From NCBI RefSeq assembly GCF_964340395.1, contig NC_135559.1, forward strand, positions 17,723,550 to 17,787,549: 64,000 nucleotides of DNA. Reading direction: 5' to 3'. Both the position numbers and the translations under genes were made by a program. The notes under the pieces were generated by a model. The model worked only from the letters and a program-made list of their open reading frames with translations. It did not search any database and was not told where the DNA came from. Origin of the DNA: Glandiceps talaboti (Eukaryota; Hemichordata; Enteropneusta; Spengelidae). Position 1 is the first letter of the stretch. Each line of letters begins with the position of its first letter. This document shows, piece by piece, positions 1-15,399 of this stretch.

Positions 1-16
1 ATCTTCACACGTACTA

Positions 17-38
17 CCCCCCCCCCCCCCCCCCCCCC
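17..38. repeat. Poly-C tract (about 22 C)
   Basis: An uninterrupted run of C at the left edge of the window. Similar C or G runs occur at about 30644-30659, 58334-58440 and 59690-59750. Its length may be uncertain in the assembly. Confidence 0.95.
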
Positions 39-40
39 AG

Positions 41-265
41 CCCCTGACTGTAAAACCCAAAATCACATTGATTTAGTGTTTAGAACATTGCTGGCATTCA
101 TCGAGTCTGGTGCTTTTTTGGAGTTTATCTCTCTGTACTACAGTACCTCCCCCTTTGACTGTCAAACCCCAAATCTCAAGGATTGACTGTTTACAACATT
201 GTTGGCATTCATGCACATGTTTACACAAAGTCCAGTTCTATTTTGGAGTTCATCACATGTACTTC
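41..265. repeat. Diverged two-copy tandem duplication (unit about 110 bp)
   Basis: The stretch from about 41 to 150 is followed by a related stretch from about 150 to 265. Both contain the order 'cccc.tgactgt.aaaccc', then 'acattg.tggcattcat', then 'tttggagtt.atc'. No coding potential is visible, and the two copies have diverged by substitutions and small indels. Confidence 0.6.
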
Positions 266-3200
266 CCCTTAATTCACTCCAACTCATGAGTGAATTGATT
301 GAAAATGTACACGTACAAATCAACAACAAGGCTAAAAATACTGAAATATCTGTCATATGTAGACACTGAGATTTTACAAAATAAACAAATTGTCATTCAA
401 GGAACATAACAAACTACATAGAAACACGTTCTTCTGCAATGAACCACACATGTCGTTCCACATATAATTCTTCCATAAACTCCTCCCTGTTACATTATTC
501 TTGCAGCAAAATTACATTAAGGCAAAAATGTGGCATCTTCCTCGACCTATTTATAAATAGTAACCCCTGAAGCCAGGAATGTGGCTATACCTCAGCAAAG
601 GTCACTGGGGGGCGCAAGTTGCTAGGCAACACCCAATATAACACTGACTGCTAGTCTAGATTCTGTGCCAAGGGGAAACATTTTTTGACAATGAAAGGGG
701 CAGAAGGTAATGTGGGCAATGGCCTCGTAAAAAAATTTCCTTCCCCTAAATACAAGATGTGTAGATTTTCATGTAGCCTGGAAGTCAAATGACGAAATCA
801 ATGTAATAAAGTGGTCGGCTCTATGTAAATGAACTGATGTACATTGGAATTCACGTTTTGCAAAGTTGATTAGAGTTTTAAAGAGCAGGTCAGAAATATG
901 TGGGTTGAGACCCTGACAGCAGGGGTCCTTCAAATCATATTTAGACCCCAACAGGAAGTTGTCTTCCTAACAAGCGACTCTTCCTCTTAGTTCCTGAAGT
1001 CCGTTGTTAGACAAAATATTAGCAGGAACTAATCCGGCACTTCCCTTTTCCCTTTATAACAGTCAAACGTTGAGAATTCAGATTGACAATTTTGTAGATT
1101 ATCACAGCATTGCTTGTCCCTGTAATTTCAGATACTGAGTAACAATGAAGAGGAATATGTGATCTAATTTGCATATAGTTACCTACACATTCCATGGTCT
1201 GATGGAGGACAAAATAAACTGCCTGTGGGAGTTCACATGCATTTTAGCAAGCTGCTCATAACAAAACCGTACAAAGCACAACCTATTAGTCTCTTGTGTT
1301 AAGGGTTGAAAGTTGGTAAAAGTCAGTTTTCCAGTCATTTTATTTTGGGGTTCCCCACCAAAATTATGGTAAATCGTATGTGTGGGAAACTACACCAGAT
1401 TTCCCCTTTCTGTTACCAGGGTTGCTGAACCCTAGCAGAAACACTGACTGTCGAACAACACATTTGCTGACACTCAATCGGTACAATTTCTAAACACTTC
1501 ATAACTGTCAACACCGATACTTGTCATGTTTACTGTACATGCAACTCACAAATGGTGACAAACTAAACAACTTTTTTTTTTAACTGGCATCTTCTGGAGT
1601 GAAAAGTTATTTTGGGAATTGTCTGTTGAAATGTCAAATATACATGATATAATAAATTAGGGGTGTACTTCCCTAGCTAAGATCAACTTTATACTGAGTT
1701 TGACACCCTACACTTTATTGTTTTGACTAAAAGGTCACTATTTCCTGGTTACTCCTTATCTGTGGTTTACAGTTCACACTGGAAGTACTGAGATAAACAA
1801 CTTCCTCAAACATAGGGGGCAATTTGTTCCTGAAAAAAAATGGAGGGCAAGGCAAAGAAACACATATTTATGTGGTATCAGAGATTTGATTCTTCTTTCC
1901 AAAAACTGTGCAAAGACTATTTAACAGAATGTGAAATTTCATATTTTATACCTATTTTTTCCCAAAAAAATACTCACCTAAAACTCCTTCGTGGGTTTTT
2001 GAACCTTTGAAATTTTGCACAATAAAAAAGGACAGGTGTAAATTTTTTCACTGGGTGGAGTTCTACCTAACACACCTACGACATACTTTGAATTTTAGAA
2101 ATAAATACAAATTTTTCTTGATTCTTTGGCTAACTCTTTTATATTTTCTGACTCATTTGGATTTATTTCATTTCTTTACTGTATATTCCTAGAATTGACA
2201 AACTCTGAGTGACTGCCACGTAATGATTTTAATATTCTGGGTCAACATATAAATACACAAGTAGGGCGCCATGAAAAGTTCTCCTTTGCATTCCACCTTC
2301 TTTGGAAGTCACTGGCACATGACGAAACTGTTCAGAACTTTTAACAAAAGCTTTGTTATGTAAATATAGTTAGTTCTCAGACCATTTATACAGTACCCTA
2401 TAACTTCACCTCTTTTTCACACAGGCTTTGTGCTGGTCAGAAAAGAAATGCAGCCATTGTCAATTTTTTTTTATCAAAAGTGTGTTTTAAATCTATTAAA
2501 CTTGTTAGAAGGTGGGAATGATTTTGAATAATTAATTCAAATCTGAAAAGATTCTTTCTCTAAAGAAAAGTCAACATGATTTGATTAGCTCTGAATAATT
2601 TTGTAACACCCTCCCCTAGCCATTATTTGCTAAAAACAATCAACTTTACACCTCATTCACAAATAGAAATCACTTTTACTGACAAAATGCCCCTATGTAG
2701 TTTTTTTGTTCAGAATTACCTCACTGTAATATCTATGTAAATTGGTTGTCCCCCACCCCTCATTAAACACTTCCCTCAATCCCCTCCTCCCTTTTTACAC
2801 TTAAATTTGCTTTTCAGTGAATCACAAAGACTACTGTAGCAACTTAAGTTTTGAAAATGTTAAGAATGTGCCTTTAAATTTTAATTTCAATAAACTTACA
2901 GAAATATAGTTCCCTGTAAATATTTCCCTCGCAATTAAATTTTATATCAGTTGAGTCTGGTAGTTTAAGCTCTTGTTATTTTCCTGTTTTGAGAAAAAAT
3001 AATCAGAATTCTTTTTGCTTCATTTTTAGGGAAAAAAAACAATACAAAACATACCACGATGGATTAAGATAATTAAGATAACCGATTTGATAGAAATGGA
3101 ATTGTTTTGATCTCACACATTTTCTTTGTAAATGTTTTCATCTTGAAAAAATTTCTCAGTCAAAAATTCCAGTTCACTGGCAGAAGAATCTCAGGTTTAT

Positions 3201-4080
3201 TATCAAAACCACAACTATTTGGTGGTTTAATCAGTGTGAAAGATTATAATAATCAGGTGACAACTAGTACCAGATTAAGTTTACCAAAACTACAACATGT
3301 GTTTTTTATAAAAGGCGGTAAGTAGGTGAAATCTCTCTCAAATCTAGCCCAGTTCCTTTGTCACTATACAACAATTCCCTTCCATGTGCTATTTTGTTAA
3401 TGCAGTAAGTTGGTAAAATCTATGTGAGTTCCCAGTCATTTTACCAGGGTTCCCTACTAGTGTTTTTACGAACGGCAGTATGTAGGAAAAAATACACCCG
3501 AGTTCCCTAGTTATTTTACAATGGTTCCCTGGACCAAATTATAGTAAAATATATATAAAACAATGCCAGTTTTGCTACGTTTCCCCCTTGCTGTTTCTAG
3601 TGTTTCCCAACCCTGCGCAAAACACTGCTACTGATCTCCAAAAATGTACGAAATGTCTTGCGGAATTTTGTAAAAATTGAGATGTAATGGTTACCATACC
3701 TTCACTCAGACATTAGTACCAAACATTGGGTGGACCAATCGTCATGCAAACTGGTAGACTGATAGCTGTAGTATAAAACTTGGTATGCCTTGACTAGTTT
3801 CTTCCTACTAAATCTTGATTGTTGTGACTGTTAGTAATGTTTATTTCATCTGTTGACAAAGGAAAAAAAAGAGCTAAAAATTAAGCAATATTGAACTTGC
3901 ATATCAACGATAAAATGACACTAAAAATTATCACTGTTCCACATACATTTCATTTTTGGCATTTACAGTTACACTAAAAATCCACCAAAACTCAACAATG
4001 GATTTCACAACATGTTAACAAAATAAATTAATATTTTCATTGTGGTATTATAATGGTAATTATTTCAATCTGTGATTTTG
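266..4080. other. Non-coding stretch, no gene recognised
   Basis: Only short ORFs of at most 72 codons occur, with no recognisable domain or splice-framed exon. Two stretches, about 1310-1450 and 3300-3630, share a loose vocabulary ('gttccc.agtcattttacc.gggttccc', 'gttggtaaaa') and look like old diverged copies of one repeat. The region lies downstream, on the minus strand, of the possible terminal exon at 4897-5118, so part of it could be transcribed. Confidence 0.5.
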
Positions 4081-4096
4081 TATATTTATGTGTCAG

Positions 4097-4255
4097 TATG
4101 TATGTATGTATGTATGTATGTATGTATGTATGTATGTATGTATGCATGCAATCATGTGTGTGCATGTGTACATGTGTGTATGTATTGTATTTCATATTTG
4201 ATAGTGTGTGTGTGTGTGTGTGTGTGTGCGTGTGTGTGTGTATGTGTATGTACAT
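4097..4255. repeat. (GTAT)n then (GT)n microsatellites
   Basis: About twelve GTAT units at 4097-4145 are followed by mixed TG-rich sequence and a (GT)n run at about 4204-4240. The open frames here ([14 protein letters not shown]) are repeat translations, not genes. Confidence 0.95.
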
Positions 4256-4896
4256 ACATATGTCCTACATGCTTTGTTTATATTAAGGAAGGTGGCACAA
4301 GATTATCATCAGAATCTCCTACTACAGATACAGATTTTAGATGTAAGCTTACAATGCATGTGTACCTTACTAGTAGGCAGGGCCACTGTACTAACTAAAC
4401 CAAGATCTCACAAAACAAATGACAACATTCCCTTTGGCTATTGTCCAAAAAGACTTAAAATATTTCGAGTTCACAAGTAATCTGTTGACTCTTATTTTCC
4501 CCCCTTCACCACAAAGACTAAAAACAAAGCACTAAACACACAAACATGTTTTTCTGGCTGTAAGTTTTGGCAATAATCTCAGTCCGGTTTTCTGAAAATA
4601 TCTAGCCAAAAATGTTACTATCTCAAAATGCACAAACTATTTTTGCAATGTACATATTCCAGCATAGCATTCATATTTGGTCCATTACAATCTCTAGGCA
4701 CCTGCCTCTATGCAAACACAACTGAACCAAAAACAACCAACCAATTAATTAATTAAATACACCTAATCAAATTTGTGTCGTTTTTAAAAATTAGCAGTTC
4801 CATTTTTTCGCCATCACATTAGATTATTGTTGTTGTAAATTTAGCAGTGTATACTTAAATGATTCAGTTGTTTTATTTTTATACAAATATGTAACA

Positions 4897-5118
4897 TTAA
4901 TCCAGGCTTGACACAGACCCCTGCGGTGAATTCCCCTGTTCGATATCGCTGCTATCGTGTGATGATCTGAAACTTTGAGTGGGCAACGGGTCAAAGGGCA
5001 GACCGTAGTTTGACAGCCATGAACGCTGTCTAAATGCGTTATCCGTTGAAGGGTTTTCCAAAATGTGCATTTTGCAAGAAGGGATACGATTTGCCGAAAT
5101 ATTAGCAGTTAACTTCAC
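4897..5118 (-). CDS. Possible terminal coding exon of an unrecognised gene
   Basis: An open minus-strand frame of about 73 codons ends at a TAA at 4897-4899, and a canonical AATAAA signal follows about 20 bases downstream (plus-strand tttatt at 4872-4877). The translation is of mixed composition, with a hydrophilic, Ser-rich C-terminus ending SVSSLD. It looks more like protein than the repeat-derived frames around it. The frame starts at a GTG; the first ATG is a few codons further in, so it may be a terminal exon with an unseen acceptor rather than a complete gene. I do not recognise the family. It lies beside a CpG-richer stretch (5.1-6.5 kb). It could still be a chance frame. Confidence 0.3.
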   Translation of the reverse strand: MKLTANISANRIPSCKMHILENPSTDNAFRQRSWLSNYGLPFDPLPTQSFRSSHDSSDIEQGNSPQGSVSSLD

Positions 5119-7400
5119 TACCGCGAGATAAAAACGTTAGGGGCTGATGTTAATAGTAACGACAAAAACAACACAAACCCCTAACCCTACTATTGATATG
5201 CGATTTAAAAATTCGGCCTTGATCGTGAATGAATTTACGCTTTCAGAAATGCCCTAGCGCGGAAGCATCGATACATTTGTAATTGGTATGCGAAACCCCA
5301 AAAGAGCCCCATGTACGTTTAGATGTCAACAAACCCTTAACAAAGTGACGTATGTGCCAAACAAAACCATGCCACGGCGGCATTACAATGTATTTACGTA
5401 GGGACGACTACAGCTCACGCTGTTCTGTAGCATACCTGAAATTCTGAACGTAACGAGAGACTCAACCATGAAATAACACCAACTAATCTTTACTCTATGG
5501 CCCACAACAAACGCACAAAGTCCTTTGATATGAAATCACAATCACCGAGTCCGAACACGAACGCTGGATACTTCCAAAAAGGTGATTGCACAAATTTGTA
5601 AACATTGCAACCAAATTATAAAACGTCGCAGAAACCCACAATTAAAATCATTCGTACCTGATAAGCGAGGGGATCGATAGCGCATTAAAAACACACTTCC
5701 GTTAAACCTAAAAATGTATAGCCGTGATCTAATTTCCGGTAAAATTTGTGAAAATATTTGGAAATTCTGATGATTGATCGCTGTGCAATGTGCGTTCGTC
5801 TATGACAAATGACGTGAATATAAACGCAAAGCGAGGAATTCCACATGGCGAGAGCGTTGCTACCGTGGGATCCGCCATGTCGGCCCGCTAAATCCAATAT
5901 CACACACTATTTAAAATGATTACACTGAATGACTACAACGTTCTCACCACTGTTTTTTGCTCCTAATATCAAAACTTTGTGAGATACATTGGACCAAAAC
6001 ACAACCGCAATCTGAGAAACGGAGTAGTTGGTGTGCGTAATTCTTTGTGTAAAATGTGACATACCTTTGTGTTCAGTGTGAAAGTGAAGCGATAACAATA
6101 GTCAACGCTATGGTAGTGCTGCACTGCCGTTCAATACATGCAGTAAGCGCACAACAAATGGAAACAAAGAAAGCGTGCGAGTCGGGAAAAGCGCTTAAAA
6201 ATCTATGATATCAGGAGCCGAAATAACACCAAGGAAATAACGAAAAATCTACTACATACCTCCTGACTTACTTACGGGCCTAATGGCGGGAAAGCGGACA
6301 GCACATATATGGTGAGAGCGCAACAAACCACAAAGTATGTCCTATGACTCAATACGCACTGGAGTAAAGCTTACGACAAACAAAACGTGATGTGGCTTTG
6401 CTATGCCAGGAATTTTAAAAAGTCGATCCACACAAAGATCAAAAGACACCGCCCACGGGGATAAACCATTTTTCCGTATGGGGGTGGTAGGATATATAAG
6501 TTTTAGCCCATCAAATAAAGACGATGCTCTCGATGTGAAGGCAACTTGATGATAGCGCAAAAACCAAGGGAAACTATTTCTTGTAGATGAAAAGGGTGTA
6601 ATAATGGGATTGGGACGTTTTAAAAGGAGACGTGCGTTTAGACATTTCTATGCCATGACTCATGCGAATGAAATGTTGCCTGATTGTGAGGTCGCGACTT
6701 CTCCGACAATTGTTGACATTAGAAACTCAGGAGTACCTTTGTCATTCTACCTTTTACACACAAAAAAACTGTTTCAGAAACCTGTCCAGCATACGAAAGC
6801 ATTTCCATTCAGGTTCCAAATGTTTGTACCGGACGACACGACTCACCCTTTCCACCGAAATGTTTATGGAGCCTGAGTGTTGCCTTTGTTCGTTCTCAGT
6901 ATGAGGGGGCAGGTTATATTTATTGATTGCTTCGAATCGAAGAGTGATATTTATCCGAAAATTGAAATAATACTTACTTCGTGGCACTTTACAATTTCTT
7001 GTAAAGTGCAAAAGTTCCATATAGTAGTTCATTCTGTATAAGAAAAATGGAATCTATTGAATTGTATACAGGTAATTCAGTCACCTAGTTAGTACTAAGG
7101 ATGAATGATGTGAACGTTGTAGGTCAACCTCAACGGTTGGTTAGCCAGCCGATATAATAACAGGTACCGTAGTAGAATCAGTGTGTGGGTGAGTGCGTGA
7201 GAAAGTAACTGTGGTTTCAATAGCCCATAATTTTTTTTAATAATTGGATATTAGTTTATGTATAATTTCCGTATCGGAACCTAACTTGGAAGTATACATT
7301 TTATATTCGCATTTCCATTAAAAAATAAAGTATCTTGGAAAGCTTAATGTTCGATTTTGCATCTTTTCCCCGGGTATACTTCATAACTCATTATATATAG
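5119..7400. other. CpG-richer gene-free stretch
   Basis: By eye, CG dinucleotides are much more frequent from about 5130 to 6560 than in the flanks, as expected of a promoter-like or unmethylated region in an animal genome. I found no convincing exon. The 90-codon plus-strand frame at 6604-6876 has no recognisable motif. Nothing further is visible from 6900 to 7400. Confidence 0.4.
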
Positions 7401-7415
7401 TGCTCATTCTATCAA

Positions 7416-7616
<201 letters not shown>

Positions 7617-8400
7617 ACTTTGACTTAATTTTTTATTTGTGTTACGTTGCATGGTAAAAAGCGGATGACAAGTCACTTGGACCCTAAATAACCACATTTC
7701 TCGTCAGAATCTCATTACTTTTTTTTTCAAAAATGAGAAGAAAAAAGAAGTACGAGAAGAAGCAACAACTGCAAATGATACATTTTATGTCAAGTTTCCT
7801 TTTTAAAAGCGTGGTGTAATTTTTATTGGTTGGTTGATTGATTGATTGACAGATTCCGATAAATGATTGAAGCTCTTTTTTTTCAAGAATGTGTTCACGT
7901 GACTGTACTGAAATGGAAACGCTGCGGCCACGTTTAAATAAATATGCAAACACGACAAGTATGTGTAAATTTCTCATGAATAATTAAATTAAACACTTAG
8001 AGAACCTCATCAGCTAAAACCACACCGTAGGTCAACAATACCCCGTGTCATTAACCACTATTGAAATAAAAATCACACATATCTGTGAAATTGCCGAATT
8101 TAAATCACAGTGAAAACACAACGTTAAACTTTGCATTGACGTTGTCTAGGGTATCATGTCTAAACGCGCACTATAAAGGGTTTCAGCTTAAAGGCTTGGA
8201 ATGCCTTAGATTCAAGCTCTAATTGAAATTCCAGGCATACACTAATTAAGTTATTACAAGGAACATGGAATTAGGGTGTTGTGTAAGACGGGTTAGTATA
8301 GTGCTTTATTTGACGTTACGTTTAGTAAGGACACGAACTCCTTTTAACACTACTGTGGTGACATTTAGTTCCGATATAGTGACAAGGTGGGGATTCCCGC
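7617..8400. other. No gene seen
   Basis: Unique AT-rich sequence. The 97-codon minus-strand frame (7684-7977) has no recognisable domain and includes a lysine/phenylalanine-rich low-complexity part. Confidence 0.5.
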
Positions 8401-8405
8401 GTAAG

Positions 8406-8528
<123 letters not shown>

Positions 8529-8658
8529 TCACTGTCTAAGCAAAGAAGGAGACGTCTACGATACGCGATTTAAGCCACAAAGCGGCAACCACGCACAGAC
8601 TGGCTGGGAAACGTTTCTGTGCGGCAATACAGAACATGTTTTATACGAGAATGCAATG

Positions 8659-8686
8659 TCTTGACTCGCGAGAATGCGAGTCAAGA
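8659..8686. repeat. Perfect 11-bp hairpin
   Basis: The arm TCTTGACTCGC is followed by a 6-base loop and the exact reverse complement GCGAGTCAAGA. No run of T follows. It may be the core of a small palindromic element. Confidence 0.6.
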
Positions 8687-8761
8687 GATATCATCGCTCG
8701 TAAAATGTAAAGACAATTATTAAATGAGATTTTGGGAAAGTAAATTTCAATTACAGAAATG

Positions 8762-9123
<362 letters not shown>

Positions 9124-11225
9124 GGGAGAGTAACTACGAGGATTGAACTCGTTAAGAATGAACATAGAATGTTGAAAGTTCTACAACTATGAAGTTTCTC
9201 AATAGCTACCTAGCTTTATGTGTTTTTTGTCCAACAGTTTATATAGTTTACCAGGATAAAACCGGACTGGACCAAAGCTCAATCCATGCTTGCGGTGATA
9301 TTTGGGCGAGGCCCAATTTACTAATACCATTTACAGATTAAATACTATACGAATTTCCCTTTTGTAAAAGGAATTCGGAGGTGGCTTATTTTTCTGTACA
9401 AAAATCCTAAACAATTAACGGAGACTGAACTGCACCACGCTGGTCGATGTGTCTACGTGATCGTCCTTGAGACCCCTTTGTTTTGAGGACTAGGGACAAT
9501 TTCCTTAGAAATTCTTGCCTAAACAAAACACTGAATAACATGCAGGTATTTCATTGTGACCTTCAAAATCCAATCGTTCAACATTGAGAAAATTCCTCGT
9601 GTGATCTTAGTGATGAGGGATTTGCGGGTTTTTTTTTTTATAACAACTTCAACAAATCGTGATACGTTTCCTTAAAATCATGTATTAATCGTGTAAAATT
9701 GGCTCATATATCACCTCTAAATTGTATTAACGTTGGATTTCGTAACCACACTAAGATGTAATGTCGTCCCTTTCATTGACCTCAAATAGTTGGCACTCCT
9801 AAAATAGTTCTCTTTCATCTCTTTTGATTATGGAGTGTGTTAACTATAATGTGCATTATACAGATCGCACGTAGACCGCGTCACCTGCTGCGCCACCTGC
9901 AGTGCGTATGCCATAGATGGTTAGTGCGCCCTCTATTGTTGACAACACAATAGATTTGTGAAGTTTAACTAGTTGGATCATTTATAACATGAGCACATGT
10001 CTTCAGTATGGAAATCAGGGAATACGTGTTACATATAATGACGACTTACTTGTAATGTCATTCACCCTACTGGACCGTATTGAATCCCACATGGGTAAAC
10101 GTATATTTATGTACACATAGTATAGTGCAATAAAGCCAATCAAATTGATTTTCGGATCCGCACCCTAAAGTCAGTGCCCCAATGCAATCACAATTTCAAC
10201 CTATTACTGTACTACGTAAGGATAAAATTTTCATTCAATAAATACGCACAGTATTTGCAATCATTAGTATTTTACATTGTAACGATTTCCGTTGGATATA
10301 TATTGATGATTGTCAGACAGGGAAAAAATAATACTCGTTACCATGGTTACAGCTAGTGCAGGTGTGCAAGATAATATTGATATACGTATTAGAAGGATAT
10401 ATTGTAGTTATCTGTACTATGAGTATTCACAATATGTTGGAAACCAGTGACACGATTGAGATTTAGCCAGGTACAATTAATGAAATTATCAAATAGAATT
10501 ATTTGAGTAATACTAAATGAAGAGAAACCATTTCAATAGAACAATTCGTTGACTTGAAACACAGGAGAACTCCAATGTAGCTTGCATTGCATCCCTGAAA
10601 TGGAGTTCTTTACTACAATGCCAAGGTCGCCTTTGTTGATAAGTCATTGACTCAGACCACTCCTTCTATTGGTCTGAGCTACTGAATATAATAGGCAATG
10701 GTGAATCTGTTATGTATTGAAACAATAGTGCATGCATAGTGCGTTAGTGTGGCTTGGGGATTCCGTCGTGACGTGGCCAGGAAACCACAGTGTACATTTT
10801 AATCTTTATTTATGATATATATAGATTTATAACTTCATCCAGAAATTCCATCCAATCAAGTATATTTCAGAGTATTGATCAGTATTTAAGGAGTCCCATT
10901 TAGTTAATAATTTGAAGTATTTAGCACATTCCTGTTACGCCCAAAGCTGCCAGTATAAATATGAGTGTATCCGGTGCATAAGCTCTTGTCCATCCCCAAT
11001 TCTGACCACCATATATTGAATATGGCATATTTGCATCACGACGTCAGAGTCGAGAAAGGGTATTTCATACAGTTGGAATTCACTGATGATGTAAATTTCT
11101 GCTCGGAAACAGAGTTATGTGAACGTTCCTCTTAGTTACTGTCTAGTTCACCGTAACATGGGACCCCGAGAAGGACGTGTATGAATGGGAACGACCATGG
11201 GTTATACTTCCATGCCCCACTTCCC
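9124..11225. other. No gene seen
   Basis: Unique sequence with only short frames. No splice-framed exon, RNA gene or repeat family was recognised. Confidence 0.5.
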
Positions 11226-11226
11226 T

Positions 11227-12467
<1,241 letters not shown>

Positions 12468-12510
<43 letters not shown>

Positions 12511-12513
12511 AAA
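12468..12513. repeat. (AAC)n microsatellite
   Basis: About 15 AAC units with one AAA interruption at the end. Confidence 0.95.
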
Positions 12514-13956
12514 CACAACAAGAGTACACATTTGTGAAAAAAACATTACTTTTCGAAGACATATTAATTAACGGAGATGTGTTTGTGACGTGACCTTCAA
12601 TTTGCTTCTGCAGTCATGGAAACGTTCAATATTTAGTACTCTGTTGATGTACTTGTATTCTTTCTGTAATGATGTTTGGTTACTGAATTGTATAACTTTC
12701 AATGCTTCTATCGACCTTATGGAAGAACGGTCACAATTTTTCAACAGCAAGCTTTCAATTTTAAATTTATAATTCAATAATATCAGTGTCACGCAATATA
12801 AACGCACATATTAACAAAATATGGTTCGAACAATCTTTGTCTTATGACAGAGTTTTTATTTCAGTATCGACATTTTCAAAGTAAATACAAACTTGTTATT
12901 AGTCTTTATTGATTTGAGAAATTCTTTACAAAAAAGATACAATACGTCATTTTGATTAATCTGTCTCAGTACATTTTTGATGACAGTTGTATCTATTTTA
13001 TTAATTTTAGTAATAGTGTAGATAAAGAAGCACACAATTCAATAGCCTGCAGTTTGTCCATCATCCTAAATCTTTCGTTATGTTCAAGAAAAAAAGAATA
13101 TCACTTTTCTAACCCACGTGATTTGCATTAGCAAGCCCAGACATACATGATGTGTTTACAGCCCTAGTTCTTTGTGTAGTTAGATAAAATTTAAGCGGAA
13201 ATTTACTACACCGAACAATGCTGTTGAGTTTAATTGAACAATTTTCTCTGTGTTATTTTCTATCACCAATTTGTAAAGAATTGCATTATCTATAGTAACA
13301 ATAAACCGTGTATGTTAGTGCATCGATATCCCAGTTAGGTTAACAAAGTCAACAATGAGAAGGTATGACACTCTGAATATGACATCGGGACTGTAGAGAC
13401 ACTGCACATGCGTACATTTAAACCTGTCGATGCTAAATGGAAAATTCGTCATTATTTGAAGTCACGAATCAACGATACTAGGTGAGTTTTAGATAATTTT
13501 TTGATATTCGGATAAAATTGACATCTTAATTTTGGACTATGTTTCTCAGATTAACCGTGACTCTTTCAAACATTTTGTATTCACGGATAAGCTTATCCCA
13601 AGTGCACACCATTTAGGGCTTTGCAAAAATAATGCATTCTAAATGAGTCTGTCCTTATTAAGGTCTCATTAATTCGTAAAAGGCTAGTGGTCAATATTAA
13701 TTGGCCATTATAGGTCTTTGAAATGTCTATGTTATTGTCTTTAATTAGTATCAATTAATATTACGGTATTAACAAAAGTACACATGAAAGGTAGCTGTTT
13801 AGCAGAACATTCCGTCTGCTATCAATTCCTCAGTTTTCACAGTATGTATGGAAATGATACTGTGTTACTGTCAGCACTAAGCTGAGGTACGTATGCATAC
13901 ACAAAGTTTGTAAGTCTTGCTTGAGTAATCATTAATTGAGTATCCGTGTGCGAAAC

Positions 13957-13960
<4 letters not shown>
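12514..13960. other. No gene seen
   Basis: AT-rich unique sequence without recognisable exons. Confidence 0.5.
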
Positions 13961-14016
<56 letters not shown>

Positions 14017-14042
14017 TACATACATACATACATACATACATA
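13961..14042. repeat. (CA)n then (CATA)n
   Basis: About 25 CA units pass directly into about seven CATA units. The same CA-to-CATA junction occurs at 24119-24195 (with CATA on the other side) and at 60473-60532. Confidence 0.95.
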
Positions 14043-15395
14043 CGATATATGTTGGTTTGATAAAGGACTTTTAGTATGGCACTTTTTTGTCACAGTGTAT
14101 CATAACATATTGTTTACTCGTCTACCTTAATATGAACAACTACAAAGAAACATTATACACTGGTCGCTCACTAAGTACCCATATAGGTCACGTGAGTGCC
14201 GTTTAAACGGGCGATGAACCTGTGTCGTCATAAAGATCAAACAACTGCAATAGGCAAAATAGACTTTAGTAGAAATTCCATCTTAATTATTGAAATATTT
14301 CCCCGACATCTAGACACTTCTTGTAAGAAAGTACAAATTAATTAAAAGCGCCAGAAGTATGAAGAAGTTTGAATCATGGTGATAATAATATATTCTTAAT
14401 TGAACCCAGGAGGGGAATTAGGAAACCAGGATAGATAAATTACTTAACCTCGTTCCTCGTATTGCTTCATAGACTAATGGTTTAACTCTATTATAAAAAA
14501 CCACAAAAACTTGTAAGTGAGCTATGGACACTGTGATCATAAATAAACTCGTGGATTACCGAAAATTTATAAGTCGGAGTAATGCGATGACCCGGGATTA
14601 AAACATAGTTAAGCACACTCCCAGTTTCCTTTACAGTACTTTGCATTGTATTATATCGATACTGCCCATTCCATGTTATCGTTCACTGGCTCCGTTTGTT
14701 ACATACAAGAAACTGCACATTCTACACTTTCAGGGCAAGAGCGCAATTTCTTGCTACATTTTGTCTATTAATGAAATGACCCATTTAAACGTACTGCAGT
14801 TAGATGCAGACATGCTGGCGCCAATGTTTTGGTGTCTGCATTTGATGTCTGCATGGTGGTTCATCAATTCATATCTTCATACAAGACAACATGTATCAAG
14901 AAACTGTATTCATTCGACCGATTGCTAATCCTAAAATGTAGCATATGTATTATGATTGACATGATGTACAATTTTGTACTGGTTGTATCAAACAGAGAGA
15001 ATGAACGGGTGGTAATAGATACAACTAGCTTGGTCAGCACCCGTTGTCTGCAGAGTGTTTTTGTAGATACCTTTGATATTGACTGTTTTATCCAATGTTG
15101 GAAGTTTTACACTACCGTCAAACAAACAGAGAGAGAGAGACATAATATCCATCAAGTGTTGTATTGTTATCGTTGTGTTGGTAATTCAGTAGTATGATCA
15201 TTGTTCTCTATTTGGACATTGTCTTGTGGAAAACTATGCTGGTACTGATTCAGTTCGTTTCCCTAAAATAAACTGGTGGCTATGACTGACACTTCTCCTG
15301 TCAACATTACCCGCGTGATACCCACGTGATACTTCTGTTGGCCTCGTAATTTCATGTTCTACTATAGTCTGTTTACTTTCTTGTTCTGTAAGTAT
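14043..15395. other. No gene seen
   Basis: Two overlapping frames (14641-14928 and 14829-15197) of about 95 and 122 codons exist but show no recognisable motif or splice context. Confidence 0.45.
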
Positions 15396-15399
15396 TTTT

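Noticed and set aside
6604-6876. Plus-strand frame of 90 codons near the CpG-rich stretch
   Set aside because: No recognisable domain, and an overlapping frame of similar length exists; treated as chance.
14641-15197. Two overlapping plus-strand frames of 95 and 122 codons
   Set aside because: No motif, no splice or polyadenylation context, and composition like the surrounding non-coding DNA.
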